64,000 nt of DNA. Source: Moorella sp. E308F (GTDB lineage Bacteria > Bacillota > DSM-521 > Neomoorellales > Neomoorellaceae). The notes under the pieces were generated by a model. The model was not told the DNA's origin. It searched no databases and saw only the letters and a list, made by a program, of their open reading frames with translations. This document shows, in pieces, positions 18,402 through 25,829 of this stretch. The DNA is taken from assembly GCF_006538365.1 (NCBI RefSeq), contig NZ_BJKN01000001.1, positions 977,424-1,041,423 on the forward strand, written 5' to 3'. Positions within the stretch are counted from its first letter, which is position 1; each line of letters begins with the position of its first letter. Both the position numbers and the translations under genes were made by a program.

Positions 18402-18423
18402 GTGCCGGCCATCTAACTTATTA
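18402..18423 (+). repeat. Direct repeat, right copy, flanking the Rpn gene
   Basis: GTGCCGGCCATCTAACTTAT plus TA matches 17158-17179 at 20 of 22 bases. A further TAGTGCC follows at once (18424-18430). No gene is visible between here and ftsE. Confidence 0.6.
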
Positions 18424-18483
18424 TAGTGCCAGACAAATTATAACAATAACCACCAACCAAAAGGATTTTTGCTAGTTGTGTCG

Positions 18484-18515
18484 AAAACAACCCATGTGGT
18501 TGTTTTTCTTTTTCC
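18484..18515 (+). terminator. Rho-independent terminator directly upstream of ftsE
   Basis: AAAACAACC (18484-18492) pairs with GGTTGTTTT (18498-18506) around a CATGT loop, and TCTTTTT follows. It ends only a few bases before the ftsE ribosome site (TGGAGGTG). It may end transcription from the Rpn side or act as an attenuator in an ftsE leader. Confidence 0.75.
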
Positions 18516-18530
18516 CCTGGAGGTGCAGGT

Positions 18531-19223
18531 TTGAGTTTCATCCAGTTTTATAATGTCACCAAAGTTTACCCGCCAAATATTACCGCTCTCGATGACCTCA
18601 GCGTGAAGATAGATAAAGGCGAATTTGTCTTTCTGGTAGGACCCAGCGGGGCCGGGAAGACGACCTTTATCCGCCTCCTTTTCCGGGAAGAAACGCCCAC
18701 CAGGGGGCAGATTCTCATTGGCGGCCGGAGTATTGCCCGCCTGAAAAGGAGTGAAGTGCCCTTTTTGCGGCGCAATATCGGTATCGTTTTCCAGGATTTC
18801 CGCTTACTACCCGAATGGACTGTTTTTGAAAACGTAGCCTTCGCCTTACGCGTAATCGAAGTTTCTCCCCGGGAAATTAAACCACGGGTCGAAAAGGCCC
18901 TGGAACGGGTGGGCCTGAGCCACCGGGCGCGGATGTTTCCCCACCAGCTGTCCGGCGGCGAGCAGCAGCGAGCGGCTATCGCCCGGGCCATCGTCAACAA
19001 TCCCCGCATCCTGGTGGCCGATGAACCTACCGGCAACCTTGACCCGGCAACGTCCAGGGAGATAATGAAGCTCCTTGAAGAGATAAATTACCAGGGGACT
19101 ACCGTGATTATGGCCACCCATGCCTGGGATATTGTCAACAGCATGCGCAAGCGGGTTATTGCCCTGCAACAGGGCCGGCTGGTACGGGACGACCGGGAGG
19201 GGGCCTACGGTTATGAAGCTTAG
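18531..19223 (+). CDS. ftsE: FtsE, ATPase of the FtsEX complex
   Basis: A 230-residue ABC ATPase with Walker A GPSGAGKT, Q-loop FQDFRLLPEWTVFENVAF, signature LSGGEQQR and Walker B ILVADEPTGNLDP. Its substrate-lacking partner FtsX follows with an 11-base overlap, and an EnvC-like M23 protein comes next, the classic set. FtsEX uses ATP to switch on peptidoglycan hydrolases at the membrane during division, elongation or sporulation. TTG start after CTGGAGGTG. Confidence 0.96.
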   Translation: MSFIQFYNVTKVYPPNITALDDLSVKIDKGEFVFLVGPSGAGKTTFIRLLFREETPTRGQILIGGRSIARLKRSEVPFLRRNIGIVFQDFRLLPEWTVFENVAFALRVIEVSPREIKPRVEKALERVGLSHRARMFPHQLSGGEQQRAAIARAIVNNPRILVADEPTGNLDPATSREIMKLLEEINYQGTTVIMATHAWDIVNSMRKRVIALQQGRLVRDDREGAYGYEA

Positions 19224-20100
19224 AACGACCGGTTATTTCTTTAAACAGGCCGGTATATCTTTGTGGCGCAATTTCTGGATGAGCCTGGCGGCAGTAGCCA
19301 GCGTAGCTATTTCTATGTTTCTCCTGGGAGCCTTTTTGCTCCTGGTTTTTAATGTCAATTATATTGCCTCTAGCCTCCAATCCAATGTTGAAATCGCCGC
19401 TTTTCTCCAGGTTGATACCCCCCGCCAGGAAGCTTACCAGATCCGGGACCAGGTTAAGACCATACCCGGTGTGAGGGAGGTAACCCTGGTACCAAAAGAA
19501 GAGGGTTTAAAGCAATTGAGCCAGCAATTTGGTGGGCAGGAGGAGCTGCTGGAAGCTACCGGTGGCGTCAACCCTCTGCCCGACTATTTACGGGTCCGGG
19601 TGGACGACCCGGAAACCATTCACGAAGCGGCGCGGATCATTGCAACCTTGCCGGGGGTAGAAAAGGTAAATTACGGCCAGGAGGTTGTCGAACGCCTTTT
19701 TGCGGTGGTACGCTGGCTGCGCTGGCTGGGAGCGGGTATTGTTCTCGTTCTGGGACTGGGGGCCCTCTTCCTGATAATCATCACCATCCGCCTGACAGTT
19801 TACTCCCGCCGGCGGGAAATCAGCATCATGAAGTATGTAGGCGCTACCGACTGGTTTATTCGCTGGCCCTTTTTCCTGGAAGGCCTTTTTTTAGGGCTGG
19901 CGGGTTCAGGGTGTGCGGCCCTGACTGTTTATACCGGTTACAACTTGCTCTTAACCAGGGCGGGGGCGGCCCTGGTTTTCATACCCCTCCTTAATGACCG
20001 GGGACTGTTATTAAACAGCGTTTTAAGCCTGGTGGCCGGGGGTGCCCTGGTAGGTGCCCTGGGCAGCCTTCTATCCATCAGGCGTTTCCTGAAAGCCTGA
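19213..20100 (+). CDS. ftsX: FtsX, membrane subunit of the FtsEX complex
   Basis: A 295-residue membrane protein. It has an N-terminal transmembrane segment (residues about 22-47), an extracytoplasmic domain of about 120 residues (EIAAFLQVDTPRQEAYQIRD, VREVTLVPKEEGL) and three more transmembrane segments with the FtsX motif SRRREISIMKYVGATDWFIRWPF split around helix 2. The ATG at 19213 overlaps ftsE; an in-frame reading from 19120 would run through ftsE. It would pass the ATPase signal to the coiled-coil M23 protein encoded next. Confidence 0.95.
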   Translation: MKLRTTGYFFKQAGISLWRNFWMSLAAVASVAISMFLLGAFLLLVFNVNYIASSLQSNVEIAAFLQVDTPRQEAYQIRDQVKTIPGVREVTLVPKEEGLKQLSQQFGGQEELLEATGGVNPLPDYLRVRVDDPETIHEAARIIATLPGVEKVNYGQEVVERLFAVVRWLRWLGAGIVLVLGLGALFLIIITIRLTVYSRRREISIMKYVGATDWFIRWPFFLEGLFLGLAGSGCAALTVYTGYNLLLTRAGAALVFIPLLNDRGLLLNSVLSLVAGGALVGALGSLLSIRRFLKA

Positions 20101-20125
20101 TCAAGCGCAGAAGGGAGGTGAAGCC

Positions 20126-21259
20126 ATGCGCAATAAAATTACGGCCTGGTTGATGCTGGCGTTTTTTGCCCTGGGTATGCTACCAGCCTACGGTGCTACC
20201 CTGGATGAACTGAAAAAGCAGCAGCAGCAAATCCAGCAGAATATCGAGGAAAAGCAAAAGCTCCTGGAGCAAAAGAATGATGAAGGGGAAGCCCTCCTCC
20301 GGCAGCTACAGCAATTGGAACAGGAGATCAAGGAAAAGGAGGCTCAGATAGCCAGGCTGGACCGGGAACTGGCGGCAGCCCAAGAAAAAGTCCGTAAAGT
20401 GACGGCTGAGCTCCAGCAGGCGGAAGCGGCCCAGGAAAAACGCATGGATATATTGCGGAGACGCCTCAAGGATATTTACCAGGTTGGCCAGGTAAATTAC
20501 CTGGAAGTCCTCCTCCATTCCACCAGCCTGGAAGATTTCCTGGTGCGCATGGAACTCCTGTCCAAGATTGCCCAGGGTGATATAAAGCTCGTTCAGGAAA
20601 TCAAGGCTGAAAAGGAAAAGATTGCCGCCCGAAAGGCGGAGCTGGAAGCCGAGCGGGATAAGATTGCCCAGCTACGGCGCCAGGCTGACGGTGAACGGGT
20701 GCAGCTGGCTTCCCGCCAGGAAAGCCGGCGGCAGCTTCTGGCCCAGGTCGAGGCGGAGAAAAAGCGGGTCGCCGCGGCTCTGGATGAAATGGAAGCCCTG
20801 GCCCGCCAGATTGCCGCCAAAATTCGGGCTGAGCAAGCCAAAAGCAAGCGCCAGCTATCACCCGAGGGCACTAAGGGTATGCTCTGGCCGCTGCCGGGTT
20901 ATACGGCAATTTCTTCTCCCTTTGGCTGGCGCATCCATCCCCTGCTGAAGACCAGGCGCTTCCACGACGGCGTTGACCTCCCGGCTCCTGCGGGTACGGA
21001 GATCATTGCCCCGTTAGACGGCCAGGTCATATCTACCGGCTACCTGGGGGGATACGGCAATCACATTGTCATCGATCATGGCGGGGGGTTGTCCACCATG
21101 TACGCCCACCTGTCGGCAATTCTGGTCCGGGATGGCCAGGAGGTAAAGAAAGGCCAGGTGATTGGCAGGGTAGGTTCAACGGGTTGGAGTACAGGCCCCC
21201 ATCTCCACTTTATGGTCCTCCTCCAGGGTGAGCCCACCAACCCCATGAATTATTACTAA
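20126..21259 (+). CDS. EnvC-like murein hydrolase activator (coiled coil + M23 peptidase)
   Basis: 377 residues with a signal peptide (MRNKITAWLMLAFFALGMLP then AYG-A). A long Glu/Gln/Lys-rich coiled coil spans residues about 27-245, and a C-terminal M23/LytM domain follows. The zinc residues are present (FHDGVDL and HLHF), so it may be an active endopeptidase, unlike E. coli EnvC. Position after ftsEX fits an FtsEX-controlled hydrolase of the PcsB/CwlO kind. GGGAGGTGA precedes the ATG. Confidence 0.92.
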   Translation: MRNKITAWLMLAFFALGMLPAYGATLDELKKQQQQIQQNIEEKQKLLEQKNDEGEALLRQLQQLEQEIKEKEAQIARLDRELAAAQEKVRKVTAELQQAEAAQEKRMDILRRRLKDIYQVGQVNYLEVLLHSTSLEDFLVRMELLSKIAQGDIKLVQEIKAEKEKIAARKAELEAERDKIAQLRRQADGERVQLASRQESRRQLLAQVEAEKKRVAAALDEMEALARQIAAKIRAEQAKSKRQLSPEGTKGMLWPLPGYTAISSPFGWRIHPLLKTRRFHDGVDLPAPAGTEIIAPLDGQVISTGYLGGYGNHIVIDHGGGLSTMYAHLSAILVRDGQEVKKGQVIGRVGSTGWSTGPHLHFMVLLQGEPTNPMNYY

Positions 21260-21317
21260 TCCTTACTCTTCTTACATATAATTGGGTGAGGATTAAAGTA
21301 AAGTTAAAAAGCAGGCG

Positions 21318-22490
21318 GTGGTTGGCTTGCCAAGGATTTGGCGGCAGGTAAAGAGCGGGTTAGTGTCTCTCTGTGTCCTTGTCACCTTGACCCTGGGGTT
21401 TGGAGTGGTCACCCACTTCCAGGAAGTTCAGCAGCTGGTTAAGACCTATACCTTGCTGCGCTTCCAGGCCTTGGAGCCCATCAATACGGACAAGCTTATG
21501 GAAGGGGCCATCAGGGGCATGGTGGATGCCCTTGATGACCCTTATTCTACATATCTTGACGCTAATACCTACCGGCACCTCCAGGAAAGCGTTAGCGGCA
21601 GTTACGGCGGCGTCGGCCTTCTTATCACCCTGGATGAGAAAGATAAGAGGTTGATGGTGGTTTCTCCTTTTAAGGGTACGCCGGCCCAGCGGGCGGGGAT
21701 TAAAAGCCGGGATTATATCATAGCAATCGACGGCCGCGATACTACCGGTATGGACCTGGAGACGGCCGCCAACCTGATGCAGGGACAACCGGGTACCAAG
21801 GTAGAACTCACTATCCTTTCAGCAGGCGAGACTAATCCCCGCAAGGTAACCCTGACCCGGGAGATTATCAAGGTACCGACGGTGGATGGCAAAATACTTC
21901 CCGGCCATCCCAGCATTGGTTATATCAGCCTGACCATGTTCAATGAACAGACGGCCGGCGACCTGGGGCGGCAGCTGGACGAGCTGCGCCGGCAGGGGAT
22001 GCAGAAGTTAGTTCTGGATTTGCGCAATAACCCCGGCGGCGCCCTGCCCGCTGCCGTCGACGTAGCCAGCTATTTTGTGGCTGAGGGGCCGGTGGTTTAT
22101 ATCGCCGACCAGAAAAATACCGAGGCTCTTATGGCCCGGGGGTATGCTAAACCCCTGCCCCTGGCGGTCCTGGTGAATAAAGGCAGCGCTAGCGCGGCGG
22201 AGATTGTGGCCGGAGCCATCAAGGATACGGGCAGCGGCACCCTGGTGGGCGAGACGACTTTTGGTAAAGGTATAGTACAGACGATCTTCCCCTTACCCGG
22301 CGGTGCCGCGGTGAAGATAACTACTCACAAATACCTGACACCGGGCAAGCATGATATAAATAAGAAGGGGATTACCCCTGATTACGTAGTACCCATGGAC
22401 CCCCAGCTGGAACAGCAGGTCCTGGCCCACGCTCCTGACCTGGAGCGGGATGTACAGTTGCAGAAGGCGCTGGAGGTGCTGGAGAAATAG
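21318..22490 (+). CDS. C-terminal processing protease CtpA (S41)
   Basis: 390 residues with an N-terminal membrane anchor (residues 14-32), a PDZ domain (GGVGLLITLDEKDKRLMVV, RAGIKSRDYIIAIDG) and the S41 catalytic core with Ser in KGSASAAEIVAGA and Lys in TTFGKGIVQT. GTG at 21318 has only a weak upstream site; TTG 21327 is possible. CtpA proteases cut exported proteins outside the membrane, and several regulate cell-wall hydrolases, which fits the FtsEX neighbours. Confidence 0.94.
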   Translation: MVGLPRIWRQVKSGLVSLCVLVTLTLGFGVVTHFQEVQQLVKTYTLLRFQALEPINTDKLMEGAIRGMVDALDDPYSTYLDANTYRHLQESVSGSYGGVGLLITLDEKDKRLMVVSPFKGTPAQRAGIKSRDYIIAIDGRDTTGMDLETAANLMQGQPGTKVELTILSAGETNPRKVTLTREIIKVPTVDGKILPGHPSIGYISLTMFNEQTAGDLGRQLDELRRQGMQKLVLDLRNNPGGALPAAVDVASYFVAEGPVVYIADQKNTEALMARGYAKPLPLAVLVNKGSASAAEIVAGAIKDTGSGTLVGETTFGKGIVQTIFPLPGGAAVKITTHKYLTPGKHDINKKGITPDYVVPMDPQLEQQVLAHAPDLERDVQLQKALEVLEK

Positions 22491-22571
22491 GTCATATAAC
22501 GGACGGCATCTCGAAAACTACTGACCGGTGGCAGGTCAGATAACGGAGTTGGAAGAAAAAAGACTTCCCAG

Positions 22572-22608
22572 GGGGCACATGTTATAATTGAGAAGGTGCC
22601 CCTTTTTT
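22572..22608 (+). terminator. Terminator after ctpA with an embedded extended -10 promoter
   Basis: GGGGCAC (22572-22578) pairs with GTGCCCC (22596-22602), followed by six T. The loop contains TGTTATAAT (22580-22588), a full extended -10. The same bases may therefore end the ctpA transcript and start the next one. No clear -35 is seen. Confidence 0.6.
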
Positions 22609-22638
22609 ATAACCGGAACAGGGAGGAGGAAAACTGAT

Positions 22639-23196
22639 ATGCGCCGCATCCTTTTTGTCATCGATATGCAGAATGATTTTGTCGCCGAAGGTGGGGCTTT
22701 AAGTTTTCCCGCTGCCAGGGAAATAATACCTTTCATAACAGGCAAAGTGAAAGAAGCCCTGTCCCAGGGCCGGGAAGTGCTTTTTACCCTGGACTCCCAT
22801 GTCCCCGGTGATGCCGAATTTCAAAAATTCCCGCCCCATTGTTTAGAAGGAACCCCCGGCCAGGCCCTGATTCCTGAGTTACAGGCGCTAATTGCCCCTT
22901 ATGAGAAGACAGGGCAGATTAAATTGCTCAAGAAGAACCGCTATAGCGCTTTCTTTAACACGGATTTAGACGCCTGGTTGGGGCTGGTGACGGGCAGCTT
23001 TAAGGAAAAGGTGAGCCAGGTCGATCTGGTGGGCGTGTGTACTAACATATGCTGCTTCTTTACGGCGGAAGAACTGGCCAATCGCGATATCCCTGTTAAA
23101 GCCTTTGCTCGGGGCATGGCCTCCTTCGACCCTGCCGCGCATGGATTTGCCCTGGAACAGATGCAGAGCGTTTTAGGTATTCAGGTAGTCGAATAA
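22639..23196 (+). CDS. Isochorismatase-fold cysteine hydrolase (nicotinamidase-like)
   Basis: 185 residues with the catalytic triad pattern of the family: Asp in FVIDMQNDF, Lys in LLKKNRYSAFFNT, and the nucleophile Cys in VDLVGVCTNICCFFTA. It also has the metal-site region LDSHVPGDAEF and HCLEGTPGQ seen in nicotinamidases. Start at 22639 after GGGAGGAGG. Conversion of nicotinamide to nicotinic acid is the best guess; related amidases cannot be excluded. No NAD genes lie alongside. Confidence 0.85.
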   Translation: MRRILFVIDMQNDFVAEGGALSFPAAREIIPFITGKVKEALSQGREVLFTLDSHVPGDAEFQKFPPHCLEGTPGQALIPELQALIAPYEKTGQIKLLKKNRYSAFFNTDLDAWLGLVTGSFKEKVSQVDLVGVCTNICCFFTAEELANRDIPVKAFARGMASFDPAAHGFALEQMQSVLGIQVVE

Positions 23197-23263
23197 AGTA
23201 CCGGGATAGTCGTGAGGTCGGTTAGCCGGGAGCAGTGCAGTATGGCCAGTGGTGAAGGTTACC

Positions 23264-24697
23264 ATGAAGGAAAAGCTCAAAAGAGTAGCTCTAAATTGTT
23301 ATGTATATCGCTGGGAAGACAGCCCGGTAGCGATTCATATTTACCTGAATGAAAAACTCCTATCCGCCTTTACGGAAACTGAAGCCCTCGAGCAGCTTTA
23401 TAATGCCTCCCTTTTACCCGGGGTAGTGGGGCCGGTAATCGGCATGCCCGATATCCATACCGGCTACGGATTGCCCATCGGCGGGGTGATGGCTGCCGAC
23501 TATGAGCGCGGCGTCGTCTCCGCAGGGGCGGTGGGAATGGACATCAACTGCGGCGTGCGTTTATTGACTACCAGGATCCCGGCCGCGGCTGCAGGTGGTG
23601 ACATAATATCCAGGTTGCTGGCGGCGATTGCCCGGAGAGTACCGGCGGGGGTGGGGTGCGCAAGCCGGGTCAAAGAACTGCGTCGGGCCGATTTAGAAGC
23701 CGTTGCCGCCGACGGTGCCGGGTACTTCATCCAGGAGGGTTTTGGCCGCCGGGAAGATAGGGAGAGAATAGAAGACGGCGGTTGCCTCCCGGGTGCCGAC
23801 GTGGCTGCCGTGAGCAGGGCGGCGCGGGAGCGGGCCGACCAGCTGGCCACCATCGGCGGCGGCAATCACTTTGTGGAAATCGGTAAGGTGGCGGCCGTTC
23901 TGGAGGAGGATACGGCCGTCAGGTTTGGGCTCTATAAGGACCGCCTCTACGTTTTAATCCATACCGGCAGCCGGGGCCTGGGCCACCAGATTTGCACCGA
24001 TTACAGCAACCTCATGTGGGCCAATGCGGAACGAAACGGCACCCGGGCGCCGGTCAAGGGCCTGGCTTGCGCCCCCATCCATTCGCGCGACGGCCAGAAT
24101 TACCTCAAGGCCATGGCCCTGGCTGCCAATTATGCTTTTGCCAATCGCCAGCTCATTACCCACTTTGTCCGGGAAGCCTTTGTTGAAGTTTTAAAAAAGC
24201 CGGAGGAAGAACTGGGCCTGGACCTTCTCTATGACGTGGCCCATAACATTGCCAAAAGAGAAAAGCACGGCGCCAGGTGGCTTTTAGTCCACCGCAAGGG
24301 GGCGACCCGGGCCCTGCCCGCAGGGCATGAGGGTAATCCCCGCTGTTACCTGGCGACGGGCCACCCGGCTATTATCCCGGGGAGCATGGGCACCGCCTCC
24401 TATGTAGTGGTAGGGACCAGCGCAATAGGGAAGACTTTCTGCTCGGTCAACCACGGCGCCGGTCGGGTTATGTCCCGGAAAAAAGCCCGGCAGGAATTTT
24501 CTCGGGAGGATTTATTGAACCAGCTCGGCGGTGTCGTTGTCGCTGCCCGGGATATTAAATTCTTAAAAGATGAAGCGCCCCTGGCCTATAAAGATATCGA
24601 TGTAGTTGTCGCTACCCTGGCGGAAGCCGGCCTGACCCGGCCGGTGGTCAGGCTGCAGCCCCTGGGGGTGCTGAAGGGTGAAGGGGAGGAAGCTTAA
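23264..24697 (+). CDS. rtcB: RNA ligase RtcB
   Basis: 477 residues with the RtcB signature blocks: PDIHTGYGLPIGGVMA, GMDINCGVRLL (metal-binding Asp and Cys), GGGNHFVEIG, HTGSRGLGHQI and SVNHGAGRVMSR with the His that becomes guanylylated. RtcB joins a 3'-phosphate or cyclic phosphate RNA end to a 5'-OH using GTP. ATG at 23264 follows AAGG closely; GTGs at 23249 and 23252 are alternatives. No archease or RNA repair partner lies nearby. Confidence 0.93.
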   Translation: MKEKLKRVALNCYVYRWEDSPVAIHIYLNEKLLSAFTETEALEQLYNASLLPGVVGPVIGMPDIHTGYGLPIGGVMAADYERGVVSAGAVGMDINCGVRLLTTRIPAAAAGGDIISRLLAAIARRVPAGVGCASRVKELRRADLEAVAADGAGYFIQEGFGRREDRERIEDGGCLPGADVAAVSRAARERADQLATIGGGNHFVEIGKVAAVLEEDTAVRFGLYKDRLYVLIHTGSRGLGHQICTDYSNLMWANAERNGTRAPVKGLACAPIHSRDGQNYLKAMALAANYAFANRQLITHFVREAFVEVLKKPEEELGLDLLYDVAHNIAKREKHGARWLLVHRKGATRALPAGHEGNPRCYLATGHPAIIPGSMGTASYVVVGTSAIGKTFCSVNHGAGRVMSRKKARQEFSREDLLNQLGGVVVAARDIKFLKDEAPLAYKDIDVVVATLAEAGLTRPVVRLQPLGVLKGEGEEA

Positions 24698-24960
24698 GAA
24701 AGCGAGATGGCCGTTAGTGTGGACGTATGAACCGTAGATATAGCATTGAATAAGGGTCGGCCGTCGTCTACCGGCGGGGGCAGAACAATGGTATTATAAA
24801 AAGTCGTGTGAGTAGGTATGATTAGATAAAAAAGGCAATTTGTTGAGGTATAATAGAACCAGGGCAGGAGAAATTTGAGTTATCATGGACAGAGTCGCCG
24901 GTTGTTACGAAAAAGGCGTGCCGGGAGGGCTGCCGAGTTAAAGAAAGGGGGTTAGACGCG

Positions 24961-25731
24961 ATGGCAACGGAATTTAGAGGTATAACTCCGGAATTATACC
25001 ATGCCATTATAGCTATAGTTGATCAGCGCATGGCGGAAATCAAGGTTACCCGTGCAGATTTCGATGATCTCAAAGATGTAGTCAAAGAATTGGCCGAAGC
25101 GCAGAAGCGTACCGAATATAAATTAGAAGAGCTGGCCGAGGCCCAGAGCCGTACTGAGGTAAGATTAAAGGAGCTGGCCGAAGCGCAGAAGCGCACCGAG
25201 GCAAGGATGGAGGAGCTGGCCGAGGCCCAGAGCCGCACTGAGGCAAGATTAGAGGAGCTGGCCGAAGCGCAAAAGCGCACCGAGGCAAGGATGGAGGAGT
25301 TGGCCGAGGCCCAGCAACGAACGGAAACGGAATTGCAGCAGCTGGCGCGTCAGGTGGGTTCCCTTTCCGCTACTATGGGTTTTGGCCTGGAGGATATAGC
25401 CAGAGTTTGCCTACCAGGTTATCTGGAACGTAACCAGGGTGTAAAGATAGATAAGCTTACCAGGAAATATGTAGACGTCGGCGGCGAACCGGTGGAAATC
25501 GATCTTTTTGGCTCCGGGACAAAAGCTGGGCGACCGGTGACGGTGATTGGCGAGGTAAAGGCACGCATCTACAGCCGGGAAATAAAAGCCTTTGCCCGTA
25601 AGGTGGCCAGGGTACGAGCATCACTCGAGGGCGAAATACTAAAAGTAATGTTCGGCTACCTGATTCACCCATCGGCTTCGGAATTAGCGAGCCGGGAAGG
25701 GATAATCCTGGTAGCTTCCTATGAACGCTAA
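24961..25731 (+). CDS. Coiled-coil protein with 14-residue repeats and PD-(D/E)XK-like C-terminus
   Basis: 256 residues. Residues 43-126 are six copies of a 14-residue unit, ELAEAQxRTExxxx, equal to two heptads each. The C-terminal 110 residues are globular. EIDLFGSG followed by TVIGEVKAR gives the E/D...ExK spacing of a PD-(D/E)XK nuclease, although no nuclease activity is known for such proteins. Families of similar proteins are common in Moorella-type Firmicutes, cyanobacteria and archaea. A TATAAT at 24849 may be its promoter; no other gene is seen in 24698-24960. AAAGAAAGGGGG precedes the ATG. Confidence 0.8.
   Translation: MATEFRGITPELYHAIIAIVDQRMAEIKVTRADFDDLKDVVKELAEAQKRTEYKLEELAEAQSRTEVRLKELAEAQKRTEARMEELAEAQSRTEARLEELAEAQKRTEARMEELAEAQQRTETELQQLARQVGSLSATMGFGLEDIARVCLPGYLERNQGVKIDKLTRKYVDVGGEPVEIDLFGSGTKAGRPVTVIGEVKARIYSREIKAFARKVARVRASLEGEILKVMFGYLIHPSASELASREGIILVASYER
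25087..25338 (+). repeat. Six tandem 42-bp repeats inside the coiled-coil gene
   Basis: Each 42-base unit encodes ELAEAQ(K/S/Q)RTE plus four variable residues. K and S units alternate (K,S,K,S,K,Q), suggesting growth by duplication of an 84-bp pair. Units are close at the DNA level, mainly differing in third positions and the variable codons. Confidence 0.85.
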
Positions 25732-25797
25732 AAATGACTGTCACAATATACCCTCGACACAGTATGATCGGCCTGGGTAGTATACCCCGGGCCGCTG

Positions 25798-25806
25798 TGT
25801 TATAAT
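25798..25806 (+). promoter_or_regulatory. Extended -10 promoter of uvrB
   Basis: TGTTATAAT, 24 bases upstream of the ATG. An imperfect GC-rich inverted repeat (about 25769-25794) sits where the -35 would be. No LexA-like CGAAC-N4-GTTCG box was seen. Confidence 0.55.
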
Positions 25807-25829
25807 AGCTCCCGGAAGGGGGAAGCGCC

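Noticed and set aside
25087-25338. Regular 42-bp spacing that could suggest a CRISPR-like array
   Set aside because: Units are contiguous without spacers and code for a 14-residue coiled-coil repeat in frame.
25769-25794. LexA/SOS box in front of uvrB
   Set aside because: The GC-rich inverted repeat does not match CGAAC-N4-GTTCG.
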